Source: Thauera sp. UBA6194
GTDB lineage: Bacteria; Pseudomonadota; Gammaproteobacteria; Burkholderiales; Rhodocyclaceae
NCBI GenBank assembly: GCA_002422685.1
Contig: DITC01000022.1
Coordinates: 121,590 to 185,589 of the forward strand
Direction of reading: 5' to 3'
DNA length: 64,000 nucleotides
The notes under the pieces are model-generated. The model was not told the DNA's origin, searched no databases, and was given only the letters and a program-made list of their open reading frames with translations. The translations under genes were made by a program, and so were the position numbers. This document shows, one piece after another, positions 62,616-64,000 of this stretch (position 1 is its first letter; each line of letters begins with the position of its first letter).

Positions 62616-64000
62616 TCAGAAGCGCGGAATCTCCGGATACGGCACGTGTCCCTTGCTCACCCGCATGCGGCCATACTCGGCGCAGCGGTTCAGGGTGGGG
62701 ATGGCCTTGCCGGGGTTGAGCAAGCCGGGCGGATCGAAGGCCGCCTTGACGCGGAAGAACAGCCGCACCTCGGCGGTGCTGAACTGGGCGCACATCTGGT
62801 TGATCTTCTCCACGCCCACGCCGTGCTCGCCGGTGATCGTGCCGCCCAGCGCCACCGACAGCTCGAGGATCTCGCCGCCGAAGTCCTCGGCGCGGTGCAG
62901 CTCGTCGGCCTGGTTGGCGTCGAACAGGATCAGCGGGTGCAGGTTGCCGTCGCCGGCATGGAAGACGTTCATGCAGCGCAGGCCGTACTTGCCTTCCATG
63001 TCCTGGATCGCGGTCAGCATCTCGCCCAGGCGTTTGCGCGGGATGGTGCCGTCCATGCAGTAATAGTCGGGCGAGATCCGCCCCGCGGCCGGGAACGCAG
63101 CCTTGCGCCCGGCCCAGAAGCGCAGGCGCTCGGCCTCGTCGCGGGACACGCGGATCTCGGTGGCGCCGCTTTCTTCGAGCACTGCGCGCACGCGCTCGAT
63201 CTCCTCGGCCACCTCCTCGGGCGTCCCGTCGGCCTCGCACAGCAGGATGGCCTTGGCGTCGAGCGGATAGCCGGCGTGCACGAAGGCCTCGACCGCCACC
63301 GTGGCGGGCTGGTCCATCATCTCGAGCCCCGCGGGGATGATGCCCGCGGCGATGATCTTCGCCACCGCGTCGCCGGCGCGCACCACGTCGTCGAAGGCCG
63401 CCAGCACGCACTGCGCCAGCTGCGGTTTGGGCACCAGCTTGACGGTGACCTCGGTGAGCACCACCAGCATGCCCTCCGAGCCGGTCACGAGCGCGAGCAG
63501 GTCGTAGCCGGGGGCGTCGAGCGCACCCGAGCCGATCTCCACGATCTCGCCCTCGATCGTCACCCCGCGCACGCGCAGCAGGTTGTGCACGGTGAGGCCG
63601 TACTTCAGGCAATGCACGCCGCCCGCGTTCTCGGACACGTTGCCGCCGATCGAGCACGCGATCTGCGAAGACGGGTCCGGCGCGTAATACAGCCCGTAGG
63701 GCGCGGCGGCCTCGGAGATCGCCAGATTGCGCACGCCCGGCTGCACCACCGCGGTGCGCGCGAGCGGGTCGAGCTTGATGATGCGGTTGAAGCGCGCCAG
63801 CGACAGCAGCACGCCGCGCTCGTGCGGCAAGGCGCCGCCCGACAGGCCGGTGCCCGCGCCGCGTGCCACCACCGGTACGCCGAGCTGATGGCAGATGCGC
63901 AGCACCTCCACCACCTGCGCCTCGGTGGTCGGCAGGGCCACCACGAGCGGCAGCGCCCGAAGGGCGGCCAGGCCATCGCATTCGTAGGGGCGCATGTCTT
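62616..64000 (-). CDS. glcD: glycolate oxidase catalytic subunit, 5' end outside the window
   Basis: The part seen codes for about 460 residues of GlcD, with PCMH FAD domain (RGAGTGLSGGALP, CSIGGNVSENAGGVHCLKYG, ALVTGSEGMLVVLTEVTVKL) and the C-terminal FAD-oxidase domain (HAGDGNLHPLILFD, GGTITGEHGVGVEKINQM). The usual protein is about 500 residues, and the frame is open to the right edge, with RPYECDGL near the edge usually preceded by some 40 residues. So ATG 63995 is probably internal and the true start is beyond 64000. Confidence 0.92.
   Translation of the reverse strand, partial: DMRPYECDGLAALRALPLVVALPTTEAQVVEVLRICHQLGVPVVARGAGTGLSGGALPHERGVLLSLARFNRIIKLDPLARTAVVQPGVRNLAISEAAAPYGLYYAPDPSSQIACSIGGNVSENAGGVHCLKYGLTVHNLLRVRGVTIEGEIVEIGSGALDAPGYDLLALVTGSEGMLVVLTEVTVKLVPKPQLAQCVLAAFDDVVRAGDAVAKIIAAGIIPAGLEMMDQPATVAVEAFVHAGYPLDAKAILLCEADGTPEEVAEEIERVRAVLEESGATEIRVSRDEAERLRFWAGRKAAFPAAGRISPDYYCMDGTIPRKRLGEMLTAIQDMEGKYGLRCMNVFHAGDGNLHPLILFDANQADELHRAEDFGGEILELSVALGGTITGEHGVGVEKINQMCAQFSTAEVRLFFRVKAAFDPPGLLNPGKAIPTLNRCAEYGRMRVSKGHVPYPEIPRF

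Overview
The window is a GC-rich, tightly packed bacterial chromosome segment. Gene content (XoxF/PQQ methanol oxidation, a tetrahydromethanopterin C1 pathway, pqqABCDE, glcDEF, rlmM, ispB, an ars operon with arsJ) fits a betaproteobacterium, most likely a facultatively methylotrophic Rhodocyclales relative (Thauera/Azoarcus/Methyloversatilis type). The taxonomic placement is inference. No integrase, transposase or CRISPR array is visible.

Layout. 1-6.4 kb (minus strand): a compact tetrahydromethanopterin (H4MPT) operon holding an MfnD-like ATP-grasp protein, a CitG-like protein, beta-RFAP synthase, mtdB, mch and a RimK-like ligase. It is divergent from 6.9-14.9 kb (mostly plus strand): a XoxF-type methanol dehydrogenase behind a sigma-54 (-24/-12) promoter, then its cytochrome c, a XoxJ-like binding protein, two uncharacterised cysteine-containing exported proteins, and the 'quinoprotein relay' set (two metallo-beta-lactamase-fold proteins and a SoxYZ-like carrier). 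14.9-23.3 kb (minus): the PQQ-associated transport block, with two beta-propeller proteins, an SRPBCC protein, an ABC-2 type exporter with its own binding protein, and a NitT/TauT-type ABC importer. A Pseudomonas-like REP palindrome lies inside it. 23.7-26.5 kb (plus): a three-gene sensor/histidine kinase/response regulator operon. 26.6-29.2 kb: a PhoD-like phosphatase and a small methyltransferase. 29.3-32.7 kb (minus): the complete pqqABCDE operon. 33-41.5 kb: an outer-membrane beta-barrel protein, a prolyl aminopeptidase-like hydrolase, an AcoR-type sigma-54 activator, an aldehyde dehydrogenase with a sigma-54 promoter and upstream activator-like repeats, a ketopantoate reductase-like protein and a succinate-semialdehyde dehydrogenase. 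41.6-51.1 kb: arsenic and metal functions (gapdh-arsJ-arsRC fusion-acr3, a thioredoxin-like protein, a broken OsmC gene, a P-type ATPase, an ArsP-like permease). 51.3-64 kb: tRNA-Pro(CGG) and housekeeping genes (ispB, a sugar-type ABC binding protein, rlmM, a DEAD-box helicase, a degenerate EAL protein, PP2C phosphatase, glcF-glcE-glcD cut by the right edge).

How it works together. Methanol or another short alcohol is oxidised in the periplasm by PQQ-loaded XoxF, with the dedicated cytochrome taking electrons. Formaldehyde is handled in the cytoplasm by the H4MPT enzymes, whose cofactor is made in part by neighbouring genes. PQQ comes from pqqABCDE. Aldehydes from longer alcohols can be handled by the aldehyde dehydrogenase. 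Two -24/-12 promoters, a nearby AcoR-type activator and the kinase/regulator pair suggest that alcohol oxidation is under sigma-54 plus two-component control. The least understood part is the relay and accessory group at 10.2-14.9 kb, which includes a metallo-beta-lactamase-fold protein that has lost all its metal ligands.
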